Assembly: GCA_013400115.1 (NCBI GenBank)
Contig: VXBP01000239.1
Location: 1-64,000 of the forward strand
DNA: 64,000 bases
Direction of reading: 5' to 3'
From: Rhinopomastus cyanomelas
Lineage: Eukaryota; Chordata; Aves; Bucerotiformes; Rhinopomastidae
Shown here: in pieces, positions 22,366 to 35,085 of the stretch
Numbering within the stretch: the stretch's first letter is position 1
Layout: each line of letters opens with the position of its first letter
The notes under the pieces: generated by a model
Told to the model about the DNA's origin: nothing
Databases searched by the model: none
What the model saw: only the letters and a program-made list of their open reading frames with translations
Made by a program: the position numbers and the translations under genes

Positions 22366-25300
22366 CAGGCTTAGCTCCCCTCCAGCATGGCAGCCAGGTC
22401 GTGTAGGAAAGGATGCCATGGGTCACATATAAGAAAACATACAAAATCTCATCTTTGACTCTGAATAAAATATATGTGCACTCACAATAAATACACGAAA
22501 TCTGCGTGCGAGTGAACAGGTTTGGTGGCTGAAGAAATAGGTCGCAAATGCTACAGGTAGCAACATCTGGAAAGATGGTTCCATTCTTGCAGCTAATTGG
22601 GGTGCTTGATGGTAACAGCTGAAAGTCTAGGCTTTCAAATAATTTACAAATAAGGTTGTCTACTGAATTCTTACCATGGCTATTGAGGCAAATTGGGTAT
22701 TTACTGTGCAAATGGCCTCTGTCCATCAGTGGGAAGTGGCCTGCCCACTGGAAATAACAAGGGGACCTCACTGTGTAGCCTCTGGCTGGCAAGCCGTAAT
22801 TAAAATGCAGTCCCGTCTTCTGGGTGGAATGCTGTTTCCAAATGTTCATGTTCAAGCCACATAACCTCATCCATCAGGCATTCCCCTTGCCCAGAGAATA
22901 AGTCCCTTCCAAATTGGTCACTCACTGTGTGACACTTTACAAAGATCTGCTATGAAGGGCTTTTTCACTTCGTGACAAAGACGATGGGATCAGCGCGAAT
23001 GGATTTGGGCTGAGGAGCGAGGAGGGAGGTTTTGTGGTGGTGTTGGGTCCCCAAAAGCTGGGCTTTGTGGTTGTAAAGAGAACAAGCTTCAGGGAGGGAA
23101 GAGAGAGTCTGCTTTATCTTGAGAGGAGCGCAGCTTTCTTTCTCTGCTGATTCACATTTCTTTTCAGACCTGCTAATTGCAGCATCTCTCAGTAAGTTAC
23201 TTACAGCAGTACTGCTGGGTAGAAATTGTGATAAATGCATAAACTGTGTCTTATTGATTGTTGTTGACATTTTACATGCTTCTTATGCATTCTAAACCTC
23301 CATTCAGTAATTGTCACTATGGTACACACTCCTGGATAATGAGAGCGAAAGAAGTGAATGAAGCAGTTTCTTGACCATTATAAGCAATATTATTCCAGGC
23401 TCTGCATGGGGCTTCTTGCCTGCCCTCCAGTATATCTCTATTTGTGCTCATCCCCCATTGAATTTGCAAGAGGAGAAATGAAAACCCTTGGTGTTGCTTC
23501 CTCTGTTAATGATAACAGAAATGTTTTTAAGGGAGATTGCTTTGAGATGGATGGTAAATTTGGGCCTCTTTAATTTCAGTGCACAGCAGCAATATGGAAT
23601 CTAGCAGAGGTACTGTAGTTTATTTACCCTTCTACTGCAGATTTTGTCTAGATTGCTGTACAGAAAGCTGTTTTGTCACATCATTTTATTTGACAGAGAT
23701 TCGTTGCCGCATAAGACCAGCACAGCAACGCGTAGCGTGGCTAAAGAGTAGTAAGACTTCCTCAGCGGTTACGTTACCTATGAAACATGCAGAGGGACAA
23801 CACTGCCACGAAGTTTCCGTAGAAGAATTCTGACTCGTAATTTTATGATGCTCACCTGTGGTACTGATGTGCCACCAGTCAGGGGTACAGAAGCCAGCCT
23901 AGGTTTCCTTGTATCAAGGGCTTTTACGTTAAAGAGGGAAAAAGACGATATATTCCGCATGATGCAAAAATGCATTGACTTTATCTTCATGACTAGATGT
24001 AGTGCTTTTGGGTAATGATCAGGCATTGCTTTCTCTTACTGTTGTTTGATTGAAATGTGAATACAGTCTTGACTTGATAATCTTACCAGGTACACACGGA
24101 GCAAACGAGAAAGAAAAGCTATTTGATGCCTCAAAACGATTTGCATAAACCAAACAATCTGTTGCTTGTTGGATTGCAAAGTGGTTTATTTTGCCCATTG
24201 GCCACAGGGGCAACAATATTGTATTTTTGATGCCAGAATGTAGCTTTCATGCATTAGCTCTAAAATGACAATATGCTTTAGCCTCTCAGTGCTTAGATTT
24301 GCTTCATTTGGAAATCTTTTAAGTAGTAATAATAATAATGTTTTGAGGAAATTGAGTGGAACACTAAATTATGCTCTGAAACCCAAGTTCAAACTGTGCA
24401 AGGCTAAGGGGAGCTGAAAATCAATGCACTTTTAAAGTCATTAGAGATCACAAGTGAAATAAGTGTGTGTTGCTTTAGCTAAGCTTTTAGTGTGCCATGG
24501 TATTATTACAAAACCAGCCTGAATCTGCATTAATTTCACAGTCTTTTTCTTTAAGATGCCCAAGGGTGCATGAAGAATAAAACGTAAATCTCAGAAGGCA
24601 ATGTTTTTATTAGTCAAAAGGGCAGTGAGTCAGGCACTGAAAAAGTTGACCTGTGCCGTGCCCACTGTAGGTATGACTGACAGTTGTAAAAGGGTGGAAA
24701 AAATAGCCCAGGCATTAGCCTACTGGCTTTTCATTATGATTTAAAGGGCTGAGCAGGGAACAGAAGTCACTTCTGAGTTATTCATGCAACATAGCTTCAG
24801 AATTGTTCAAGCTGGTGGTAGCTTTCTGAGGTCAAAATATTATACTTGTGCCTAGGATTGGGAAAACCAAAATCATAGAGATTTTTATTTTTTAGTGTGT
24901 TACTTTCTTGAATGTTGAGATTCCACCTACATTACTGAATTTTGTCTGAGTCTTTTCACACTTAGTCACAGGTTACACGGTGGAGCTTTTTCCTCATCCT
25001 TACTCGTATGGTTGTTCTCAGTGAATCACAAAAGCATCACATTATAGACTCCTTTGCTAAATTCCAAGTGATGCCAGTCATTCCACTGTCCACAATTTAC
25101 CTGCACAAAAGCCTTGGCAAGCAATCGTTAAGGCATGGTCTGAGTAAAGTAAACTATGCAATCCAAAGTCTACATAAAAGCCTTCCTGATTTGAAACCCT
25201 GTGGCTAAAGAACCAAAACGACAAAGAAAGTACTCAAATTGATAAATAAATTGAAGGGGGGAAGCCCTTTCTCGTCACCCATCCCCACCTAGCTTTTTTT

Positions 25301-25493
25301 CTTTCATCTATGGTCAGATTAGCAAGTCAGCACTGTCGATAAATAAACTAGAGAAGTTGTTTATTTTTATGTACTACTGAGAACAGTGTCGTCTTGTGGC
25401 CGTTCTCGTAGACTGTGTTGGTTTAACAAGCGTCCAACCCTTTTGTCTTGTTGTTTTTTGTCTTTCCTGCTCCCTGTCCCCTTGTTCCCACAG

Positions 25494-25573
25494 GCTGTGC
25501 GTTTGTCACATTTTCTACAAGGGCAATGGCACAGAATGCAATCAAAGCCATGCACCAGTCTCAGACCATGGAG
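25494..25573 (+). CDS. CELF2: CELF2 coding exon (80 nt), second half of RRM2
   Basis: The exon follows a long pyrimidine tract ending TTCCCACAG and stops at donor GTACAG. The first two bases complete the Gly left by the previous exon. The junction therefore rebuilds RNP1 (R-G-C-A-F-V-T-F), whose aromatic residues contact RNA. It continues STRAMAQNAIKAMHQSQTME, the second helix and final strand of RRM2. Residues N and S in MAQNAIKAMHQSQ are the CELF2 forms (CELF1 has T and A). It ends on a complete codon (phase 0). Exon length and phase agree with the family's 80-nt RRM2 exon. Confidence 0.97.
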
Positions 25574-28500
25574 GTACAGTACTGTATCATTTGCCCTTTC
25601 TTTGTTTTCTTTGTGCAAATGATTGCGAATGGTAAAGCCATGCTCTCCTGGACCAGATCAGACACATGACAATCACAGATTTAAACTTTCCACCAGCTCA
25701 CTCTACCTGTCTTTGTGAAGCTTGTTTTTCTCAATAACCTGAAAGCACACAACGAGCATTGCTGTGTGGTACCCAAACACAGCTCTGAATCCTGTTCTCG
25801 GTGGCATTCAGCAGAAAGTAAAATTGCCATGAGTACCGCTCCTCAGTCATACTCTGAGCATATCCGATGAGTAATTTACCTTCAATTTTAACACACACAC
25901 CCCCAAAGAGAAATCCGTGTTTCTTTTAAGTAGATTTTTAAGTGTTGCGGTTTGTGCTGCTCGGAGAAGAAGCCCGAGAGATTAACCTGGCCACTCGGAG
26001 TTACTAGTGCGTGTGTTTTTCTGCAGCTCTCTTTTTTAAGTTAATATAATTTCTCCTTCTTCATGTAGCCAATAAAAATGCTAATGATGACGGAGCACAC
26101 AGAAGTGTGGCACTTCCTGCAGAGCGCTATCGTAGCCGGCCCCTCTCAAGCAACGCTCTTTATTTCCTTCCAAACTGCCTCTGTGGCCTCGTACTTTATC
26201 ACGATGAGCAACACCAAATTTTAAACCTGTTCACTTTGGGTGAATGCAGCTGCGGGCTAACGGTCCGCTTAGTGGAGTGGTTCTCGAATGCCACGGCTTG
26301 TCTGGCGATCTCGAAACTTTTTTCAGTCTGTGATTTTTGTCATGGTCTTTCAGAACTTTGCACAAAAAACCGCACAAGTATGAAGTCTTTACTTACTCTG
26401 GATCTTCTAGCTTATCACTGGAGAGTGCATGTTATACTGTATTATGTATACTGTATCTTCGTGTAGTGATGATTTTTCTCAGAGGTGGCATTGATGTTAT
26501 GTGCACTTGTTTCTTTCTTCTTTTCTTTTTTGTTTTATGATTATTTTATTTCTCTCTCTTTTTTTTTCCCCCCCACCAGGACCTTTCTATTTGGTTTGAT
26601 TTGATTATTTTCTCAGTGATTTTTTTCTTTGCAATGCTCTAGTCTCCCAAAGCATGCGGGGTGCTAAACAATCATTATTGCGTCATGTCGTTGAGCTGCT
26701 TTGTGTAAGGAGCCAAGCGGGAAGGCCAGGGGTGGGTGGGTGGACAGAGGAGGAGGAGGAGAAGAAGATAAAAACCAAGCCAGTGCATGAAAATGTCACT
26801 AACTGTTTCCTGTGTAAGACAAGTGATGGTATCAGCATTGCAAAGCTTTTGTCTTTCCAAACATCACGTTTGAATTTGGTTGAGCTTCTTTTATAATTGA
26901 TGTGTTTTCTTTTCAGTGCAATGCATTTTTAGACCCTGAGCATACAGTTTTAGATGAGAATCTGCCAATGAGATGAGAGTAATCAAAGTGATCTTGACTA
27001 GAAAGCTGCTGTTTAACAGTCTCTGCAGTCTGACAGTATATTGTGAAAAAAAACCTGCCACTTTGAGCCTCTGAAATAACACTCAGTAATTTGTTTGCCA
27101 TGCACTACTCCATTAATTCAGATCTACATGTTCTGCTGGGTTTGATTCCAAGTTAAAAGGAATTGCTTATTGGTAATACTGTGTTTTCCTTACATTTTCT
27201 ATGTGCTTTAATGTATTTTTCTGTCTAGCAAAATGAATTTTACACAGCTGTACTTCAGAAGATGGTAAAAGTAAAAGGAAAATACCTGCCAGACAGACTG
27301 TCCCATTCTTCTGTGGAACGCAGCGCTCCGAAAGAGGCTGCATTTTGATGTGATGCTCCTGGTGACATTAGTTCTATAGAATAATTACTCTTGGATCAAA
27401 ATACTTCTCAACACCCTTAGACACATCATAAATTAGATCCCCAAACTGGCAGAATTGTTCCAAATATTTTGCACTTTGAACGTCCAGGTCTTTGTGCCAG
27501 CTGAACTTAGGCTGAGAGTAGCTCCCTGGAGCGAAGCGGTGCACCTTCCAGGTCTGGGGCTGAGGGACTCAGCAGAGTCTGCACCTACTGACATGACAGC
27601 ACACAGAAAAGTGCGAGGGCAGCACCATCTGTTGGAAAGGAAATGGTAATAAATGGGCTGAAAATACCATTCCCATTGGATGAGGAAGGGAGTTGCAACT
27701 TGTCCATGTGCTGGCTGCTTCCTCTCAAGGTAGAAAATGGAAGAGCATCAAAGCAATCAAATTTTGCTGCCTTTTTCCAATACTCTCATAGTAAAAAGTT
27801 AAATTAGGTTAGCTAGTGTTAAATCTTGACTCTCAGTCTGAAACAGTGGTCCTTGGACACTTCTGGTCCATGGTTTTTTTGCAAACAAGAGTGAGTTGGG
27901 GGGACTCCATGCAGTATGCAATTAGGTTTCAACCCAATTACTGCAGGATTTATTTTCAGGTTTCATTATTTTCAGCAACCTGGCACACATCATTGACCAC
28001 GATCAATTTTCAAAGTGGGCTAAGAAAGAGCAGTGGGGATGTTAATGTCCAGACGAGCACGTCTCCTAGATTAATGAATTCTCTAACTGCTCTTTCCACC
28101 TGACTTTCTGACCTGGTTAAATCAGCTGATTTTAAAAAGCACAATTGCTGCTCAACAGTTTTTGCTCTTCTGTCTCACTCCTGGGGAGGGTTTTTGTTGG
28201 GTTCAAGCATTCAAATGCAGCACCAGTAGAAGACACACATTTGTTATCGTGGGCTGTTTAATGCAACAATAACAATCCTTTTCTCATCTAGAGCTGCTTG
28301 CTACTTGTAATTTCAGCGTTCAGAATGTTTGCTCTCTTGAAAAATGATGAAGTGATGAAATACAGAGCAGAAAGTTAAAAATGAATTGCAGATTCATAAA
28401 TTGCAGAGCTATTGTTTTTGTGGAATTTACTGACATTTGAGCGTTCATAAACACGGTGTCAGCTGTAGTGTGGAGCGCCGAGCTGCTGCGCTGAGAACTC

Positions 28501-30484
28501 AAATAGCTGCATATCATTCCTTCCTTTGAAATCCATTGCTGCTGTCTCTTTGGAAAGAGGCTTGATTCTCCTCTTCTACACGTAGGTAGAAAGCAGGAAG
28601 CTGTTCGTAGCCCAGTGCTGCCCATTCTCATATTAGAGTCATCTTGCATTTTTGATTAGCAGAACGGAAAAATCTCTTACGACCTCCACCTCCTTTCTTT
28701 TTCTTTTCCTTTTTTTTAAAATGATCTTGTTTTTAATATTAGTGCAAAAATCACTAGACAGAGGTGATTGTGTAGCAAGATGACTCCTTCATAATCTTTA
28801 CTTGATTGCTGGAGTGTCCTTTCTTCCCTACTGAAACACTGAAAGATATTCTTACAACAGAAGAAGGGAGATGGAGGTAGAAAACTAAATCACAAGTGAT
28901 TATTTACTAAGATAATTCTAAAGGAACAGAGCTGATGTGATATTTTCATACAACATGATATTAATGCTGCTGTTATTAATAATCATAATTTTAACTTTTG
29001 ATTGTGAATATTTTGATCGTTTCTTTGGGTGTGAGGTTCTTCAGAATAAAGTTATGTGGCTGCTTTTTGTAAGTAATAGAGGGCAGGAACTTTTCTGAAG
29101 ACCTCTACAGTGTTATGAGAGCAGCTGCGAGGAGACTTAGGTTAAGTATAACCCTGCTGCACACTCCACAGGTGCACTACACACCCTGGCTAAGGTGCTG
29201 GTGTGTTTTTGGGCTTGAGTCACCTTTCAGTCCTACCATTGTGTTCAGGTGAAAATTAGACAAGAAATTAGTAAAACGAAGCGTGGTGGGTGGAGGGAAG
29301 CTGTTCATTGGATGCTGTAAAACTGGAAAACAGGTCAAAATGGATTGACTGTTTCTATGACTCAGAAAATGCTGGAATCGATTGGAAGAACTGAATCATT
29401 CCACTGTGTAGTTTGATGCCTTTATTTCAAAAATATGGAGACTCAAAAGGTTAAAATATGGCACCATTTGTTAGCAGGGGGGAAAAAATAAGAATGAAAG
29501 CCCCAGAGACATCTTTCATAGTCACGTCTTGTTCTCTCGATCACTTTGCCCAGGAATGTCCAACCTGAAGCCCAAGGGAAATATCCTACTTACATCAAAA
29601 GTACATCTAGTCCAGGACCTCTTACTTCTTCTTCTAAAGTGTCCTTCAGACATGGATGAGGGGTAGGCTGCGGACCAAATCCCTAGTGCACTCTTACAGT
29701 TATTTCCTAAGACATCTTGCAGCCCTCTCGTGTCCTGTCATGAGAGGCTTTCAGAAGCAATAGAAGACATGGTGGCAAGCAGGAAGGGGCTGCTGTCTCC
29801 AGAACTAGTCACTTTTGGTCTGCTTCCTGCCCTTTGTTCATATCTGAAGGGTGCTTGTTACAAAGTGTGCCAAGGAAGGGGCTGCAGGTGGGGCAATTGT
29901 CCTGGCAGCATCACCCTTTGTGCTCACTTCGCACTGGGGGTCCCTGATGTGAAAAGAACCAGTGACCCGCTGATGATGAGCACTGCAGTAGATCTATTGC
30001 TCACAGTCTGTTTAAGTAGAGTGCACAAACCAACTGCACCAAGGATGACCACACAGCCAAACCATGGTGGCAGGGCGGTGTTGGCTGTGTGGTCCCTGAC
30101 AGCAGGGAGGTTGGACACTTCTCCCTTTGTTGATGCCTTGAAAACAGACTGCAGAGCATCACATCCATCTCATCAGCTGTGAAGCTTAATTAAAGAGGAC
30201 TGGTACACTTCGCTGTCTCTGGCAGCAACTTGAATAGCTGGAAGGAAAAGAGAGCCTGAGGAAAGGTGCTTTGTAGAAAGAACTGAGAAATCAATAATTT
30301 CTCCATAGCCTCTTTTCCCAAAAATCTTAATCCTCCCGGTCCTGCCCGTGCACACCACAAAGAAAGGATGAGCGATCGGGTCATGCCATTGCCGACGGAC
30401 CTCTGGGCCACGGCTGAGCTTGCAGTGTGCACGTGACTCGGTGTGATTTAACGCTTCTGTCTCTCCCGATCTGTCTAACCACAG
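25574..30484 (+). other. CELF2: CELF2 intron between RRM2 exons
   Basis: A 4.9-kb intron with no CR1 fragment that I can recognise. It contains a long pyrimidine tract followed by CAG at 26577-26579, a guanine-rich tract at 26719-26743, and AT-rich unique sequence (28680-29100 is the most AT-rich part). The 150-codon frame at 29730-30182 and the frames antisense to the exon at 30485 show no protein family signal. Confidence 0.85.
26719..26743 (+). repeat. Guanine-rich tract with G-quadruplex pattern on the sense strand
   Basis: GGG at 26719-26721, then after seven bases GGGG, GGG and GGG separated by single T bases. The pattern would be present in the CELF2 pre-mRNA. It lies 15-40 nt after a possible cryptic donor (GTAAGG at 26705). 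Confidence 0.65.
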
Positions 30485-30643
30485 GGCTGCTCTTCGCCAA
30501 TCGTGGTGAAGTTTGCTGATACCCAAAAGGACAAGGAACAGCGGCGTTTGCAGCAGCAGTTGGCACAGCAGATGCAACAGCTCAATACTGCCACTTGGGG
30601 AAACCTCACAGGTCTTGGAGGACTCACACCACAATATCTAGCT
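30485..30643 (+). CDS. CELF2: CELF2 coding exon (159 nt), end of RRM2 and start of divergent linker
   Basis: The exon follows CTAACCACAG and ends before donor GTAAGT. It encodes 53 complete codons beginning GCSSPIVVKFADTQKDKEQ, the last beta strand of RRM2 and the charged segment after it. A Gln-rich stretch (RRLQQQLAQQMQQLN) follows, then TWGNLTGLGGLTPQYLA. This is the start of the long low-complexity linker that separates RRM2 from RRM3 and carries splicing-activation activity in CELF proteins. The sequence matches CELF2 rather than CELF1, which has a different Gln-rich stretch. Phase is 0 at both ends, so skipping would keep the reading frame. I see no sign of a break. Confidence 0.97.
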
Positions 30644-32048
30644 GTAAGTTCATGCCACAGGTGGTTGGCTATGTTTTACTGTATTTGTTTTAGAACCACA
30701 GTAGATCATCTATAGTGAAGTCCCTGCAATAGATTGCTGGTCCCTCCAGGATACGTGGCAGGTCTCCTTCTATAGAAAAGTCTTGATATGTTCATCACAC
30801 GCAAATCACATGGTTTAAAGTTAAATAGTAAGGAATGGAATTTAAATGAATGCTTCAAGGGGTGTCAGTGCTCTCCAAGGCAAGAATTTCAAGTTTAATC
30901 ATACTGCAAAATAAACTTTGAGTCCTTTAGTTTTGTTGTTGTTTTGAATGGTGCTTGTAGCTGGAATAAAATGTAGGTTCTTCTAAGAGGAGGCCAGACT
31001 GGCAGCTGAGCACTATGGACACCATATCTGTTCAGTGCAGCCTCTAAACTGGAATGTTCGGCCCTCTGATTTGCTGCATTTTCATTTGGAAATGGCTTTC
31101 ACATTAATGTGTGGTCCTGTCAGTGCTTAACGTGCAGTTCATGCTGCCTCACAGGGAAAGTAAGATGGCAGGCGAAAGCCTTTTGTTTCTCATGAATTTG
31201 AAATCGTGTTTTCCTTGGTACCTCTGTAAGACGAGGAACAGACCTTGGCTATTAGAAATTCTGAAATCCACAGCCACGTGTCTTCGGTCCTGGGTGGGTA
31301 GGAGACTTTGCTGTAGTACATCTGAGAGGGACCCTGTGCCTTTGGTGGTTCTAGAGTTGAGAGGTCTGGCTAAGCAGCTTTTGGGTAACTTGGGAGTTCC
31401 TGGTGGTTCGAGTTGGGCAAATAGATGCCTCCATTGATACGAACTGTGTTTGCATAAACATGCAAATCCGCGTGCACACGGTGCCGTGGGGTAGCGATAT
31501 CATCACAAGCAGTCATTTACCTGGCAATGAGAAGACACATCAGTGCCGAGGTATGCTAATCAATACTGAGGTAGGCTAAGTTGTTGTGTACAAACACCAG
31601 CCTAATGAGTATCTCTGTGCTTGATTCATAAAGACAATAAAGAAAAAAACTGGATTCAGAGGGGTGGGGGAGAACGGACTGTGATTGACAGAGATGAGTT
31701 ATGGTAACTACTAGACTACAGAGGGTTGTAATTAGTCACGCTATGTTGGTTTAAATAGATTTAACACCTGGTTGTTAAAAAGAATAAATTGATTAATTGT
31801 TTTAAAGCAGCAATGTTATTGAGTTTCCCTTGTGTCTCTGTGTTTCTTAATAGAGATTAGACATTAATATGGATTTACAGCATTGACTCTAGGGATGTTC
31901 ATTCCAACAATAGACAGAAGCAGGAGACTATATAAATGTAAAGGAAAGCACAAACACTCCAAATGCGAAATGATGGCTCATTTTAGCTTTATCTTCATTT
32001 GTTGCACTAATGTCAGATAGATTGCTGTGTTGTGTTGTTAATTTGCAG
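30644..32048 (+). other. CELF2: CELF2 short intron (1.4 kb)
   Basis: The intron opens with GTAAGT and closes with TTTGCAG. No repeat or RNA gene was recognised in it. The sequence is unique and AT-rich, with T-rich stretches in the last 200 bases before the acceptor. Confidence 0.85.
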
Positions 32049-32112
32049 CTTCTGCAGCAAGCAACTTCCTCCAGCAACTTGGGTGCCTTCAGCGGCATTC
32101 AGCAAATGGCCG
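32049..32112 (+). CDS. CELF2: CELF2 coding exon (64 nt), divergent linker
   Basis: The exon follows TTAATTTGCAG and ends at donor GTAAGT. It reads LLQQATSSSNLGAFSGIQQM-A plus one base that joins GC of the exon at 40297 to give Gly. This is the Ser/Gln-rich part of the linker, specific to CELF2. It continues the protein directly from ...PQYLA of the preceding exon, with no residues missing. It enters in phase 0 and leaves in phase 1. The intron before it is the shortest in the window (about 1.4 kb). Confidence 0.96.
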
Positions 32113-32745
32113 GTAAGTTAAAAGCCATTTCATTTTGCTCCTGCTATGTTTTGTATTCTTAAGCTATTGAATTCTGTACCTCTAATAATCACATTGTCAA
32201 GGCTGGGGGGGTGGGGGCATGTTGTGTATTGAATGTGGCAGATGTATTGGCAGGGGACAGCTCGCGGTTCAACATCAATAGAAACACTTTCTCCCCTCTT
32301 TCAGAAACTGAAATTAAACCCAGTGCTCCCAGGTTGTGCAAACAGTTTGTCTTGCATTAGTCACCTGCCATTTGTCCAGAGTAACCAATTGTAAATTGCA
32401 GGAGAGCTCTTAGTCCCTGCAGCTGTATCCTGCCCTATGAAAAGTGTCAGTAAAGCACCAGCAGGATTACATTCTAATTTCCAGTGAGATTTCTGTGTCC
32501 TGAAAAAATCAAATTAATGGCAGCCCTCAAACATTTTAATAATAGGTGGTGAGCAAAAATGTTCTGACCTTTTTAATGAAACCCGAGATTACAGGCCTAC
32601 CTTCAGTGTGAATTTCCAGGCCGCTTTTATAATCACGGGAAATTAACTGGGTGCCTTTTTGACTTTGGAACCCTAGTTGACAAAATTACACAACAGAAGA
32701 TTTCGTGTAAAAGTATAATCTTTGGTCTGGAGGAAAAAAGAAAGA

Positions 32746-32760
32746 NGGGGGGGGGGGGGG
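32746..32760 (+). other. Undetermined base next to a 14-G homopolymer
   Basis: An N at 32746 is followed by 14 G. Ambiguity beside a homopolymer suggests uncertain length in the assembly here. Confidence 0.9.
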
Positions 32761-34607
32761 AATCAAAGTGTGAGCGGATTTGAAAGCCAGCTAGTTGGAG
32801 GGTTTCTTAGTAATGAGCTGTGTGCCAGTAGTAACTGATGTGTAGTGATTAGCAAAAGGTCACTCCCACTGTGTGACCTACCATGCTGATATCCTAACTT
32901 AACATGATGCTAGAGAAGGCAGCATGTGCAGTAAATCAGAGCACAGATGCACATTATGCCTGCCGCGAGACACTGTTAGAAAGCTTTTTTTTCCCCTTGT
33001 TAGGGGGGGGGGAAGAAAGGAAGCACAAAACCTCTAAATTGGTACATTAGTTTATTTTAATCATGAACCCGCTGAATCAATCAAATACAACATTGTGCTT
33101 CCTTCATCATCACAAAACAAGGGCTGAAATATTCAGAAGGCTTTATGAGCACCATTTTCCCATTCTTCTTTTAATCCTGATCTTTTTCTTCTCCTCGCTC
33201 TGCTTTGAATGAATGCTGAAATACTTTAACAAGTGTAGATATACCGCGCCGTATAGCCGTACCCCACAGGTATTCTTTGCTCAATTGTTGTATTATGCCA
33301 TTATTGCAGTGACATCAGAGACTAATGCGAACCTGCTGTCTGACAATATAAATTGGCCTACAGATGACAATATCTCTGAATTATTCTCTCTTCCTCAGAC
33401 CTGCTGGCAGTGCTTGCTGCTTCTATTATGTTACACTTGCAATCTAGCATTTTTTCATCAAAAAAAAGTCTCTTAATATGATAAACAGAACAGAGCAGTT
33501 TGCTAACAGTTTTATGCTTGGCAGTTCTGGAAGTGGCTTTGAGCTCAGAGATTGTGTCTAATGTTTCCATATTTGGTTAGGTCTATAAAATGAAAGAATT
33601 GAGACACCAAGGAAAAATAATGTGATATCCATCGCATTATCTGCTCCTTAGAAGTTTTCTGTTTCTCACTGTTCGCGTGCATTCAACTTTGTCTTTAGGA
33701 ACTGTGTTAAGACTTAAGAATTTTAGTCAAGTAACTTCAGGATAGGCTTCAGACTGGGGCACGATCTATTCTTGGAAAATAATGTGGTCTTGAGACTAGG
33801 AGAGAGTCATCTCAAGAAATCATAGCAGCACGTAATTGTTACTTGAGGGATGTGCCTTCTCGACTGGAGATTAGATTGCTAATGTTCACATCTACGGGAT
33901 AATTTAATGACTGGCTGCTTCTCCTGAAAAATATGTATTTTTAATGGTACATTCGTGTTGTCAAAACAGCTTGAAATTTACTCCTTTCTTTCCCCAAAAC
34001 ATGTAAAGCTTAAACCTTGATGTTCAAGGTCAAATAAGGGCTACTACATTTTTCTCTAAGCCGCTGCTCTACATGGAAGTGTCAAAGATCAAGTGCTGTT
34101 TCATCATTAGGACTAAGAGTTCATGTCCTATCCTCAGAAATCATGAAACATCGTTACGCTGTGCATCTCATATTAAAGAATCATTTATTATATCTTGTGG
34201 AGGGAATAGAAGTTTCTCCTGTGTCTGTAGCCCACTAGCTACTGAAGCCATCCTTGCATTTGTAAATGCTCAGAGCTTTCTGACTTAAGCTGTGTATGTT
34301 AGTTTTACAAAAATGAACCCAATATTTCCATACTGTGTATAACTTACTTATCGTTATAACATATCAAGGTTAGGAATAGAACCCAGACACCATGGAGTGA
34401 GGTGCTGGAAAAGATCTGTCACTGCAGCCTGCAAGTTCTTTGAACTTTGAGTTTGAGCGATCCAGCTTTTCTCTTTGAAGTCAATAGGTGTGCTTACCAC
34501 TAAATTCAGACACTAAAAGTTTGATCAAAAGACACATAAGCCATTGAAATTTCATTCTCAGCTACATATCAGGGTTCTAGCATCAGTTTAGTGCTTAAGT
34601 CTCGATG

Positions 34608-34944
34608 AAGACCCTCAGTAAGTTTGTGGGTGACACCAAGTTTCAGGGAACAAAGGGACCTGGACAGGCTGGATCGATTGGCTGAGGCCAATTATATGAA
34701 GCTCAATAAGGCCAAGTGCCAGGTCTTGTACTTGGGTCACAACAACGCCCTGCAGGCTTGGGGAAGGGTGGCTGCAAAGCTTCCTGGTGAAAAAGGGATG
34801 TGGAGGTATTGATCTGTTGAACCAGCTGAATATTAGCCACCAGTTTGCCAAGGTGGCCCATATCATTCTGGCTTGCATCAGAAATAGCATGGCGAGCAGG
34901 AATAGGGAGGTTGTCGTCCCTCTCTACTTGGCACTGGTGCAGAA
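34608..34944 (+). mobile_element. CR1 LINE internal fragment (end of reverse transcriptase)
   Basis: Readable pieces: LSKFVGDTKF near the motif C side, QRDLDRLDRLAEANYMKLNK, AKCQVLYLGHNN, then after a frame change AHIILACIRNSMASRNREVV and VPLYLALVQN. The fragment stops there with no tail. Confidence 0.9.
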
Positions 34945-35085
34945 TTGGACACACAATTCCAGATGTGATCTCACCAGAGCAGAGTAGATGGGGAGGAGAA
35001 CCTCTCTTGATTTGCTAACCACCCCCGTTCTGATCCACCCCAGGATGGCATTGGCCTTGGCCACGAGGGCACATTGCTGGCTCAC
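34945..35085 (-). mobile_element. CR1 LINE internal fragment, inverted against its neighbour
   Basis: The minus strand reads SQQCALVAKANAILGWIR and SREVLLPIYSALVRSHLEL, the same part of ORF2 that ends the plus-strand piece at 34608-34944. Neither piece has a tail. The two form an imperfect inverted repeat. Confidence 0.88.

Larger units (their letters stand above)
13453..25493 (+). other. CELF2: CELF2 intron within RRM2
   Basis: A 12-kb intron splitting RRM2 inside RNP1. Recognisable content: a CR1 reverse-transcriptase fragment (14930-15132), two joined CR1 copies (17690-18198), a CR1 tail (19353-19535), a minus-strand CR1 tail (21469-21650) and an internally deleted CR1 (21790-22365). The gaps 13453-14929, 15133-17689, 18199-19352, 19536-21468 and 22366-25493 look unique; I see no gene in them. 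The 170-codon open frame on the minus strand at 22358-22870 has no feature that supports it as coding. Confidence 0.85.

Noticed and set aside
22358..22870. 170-codon open frame on the minus strand
   Set aside because: Longest simple frame in the intron, but it overlaps a CR1 tail at one end, has no family resemblance, is Cys/Ser/Leu-rich as chance frames often are, and has no splice or promoter support.
29730..30182. 150-codon plus-strand frame just before an exon
   Set aside because: No acceptor or donor arrangement would join it to CELF2 in phase, and the peptide has no recognisable features.
30173..30634. 153-codon frame antisense to the exon at 30485
   Set aside because: Partly a shadow of real CELF2 coding sequence on the other strand; no independent evidence.
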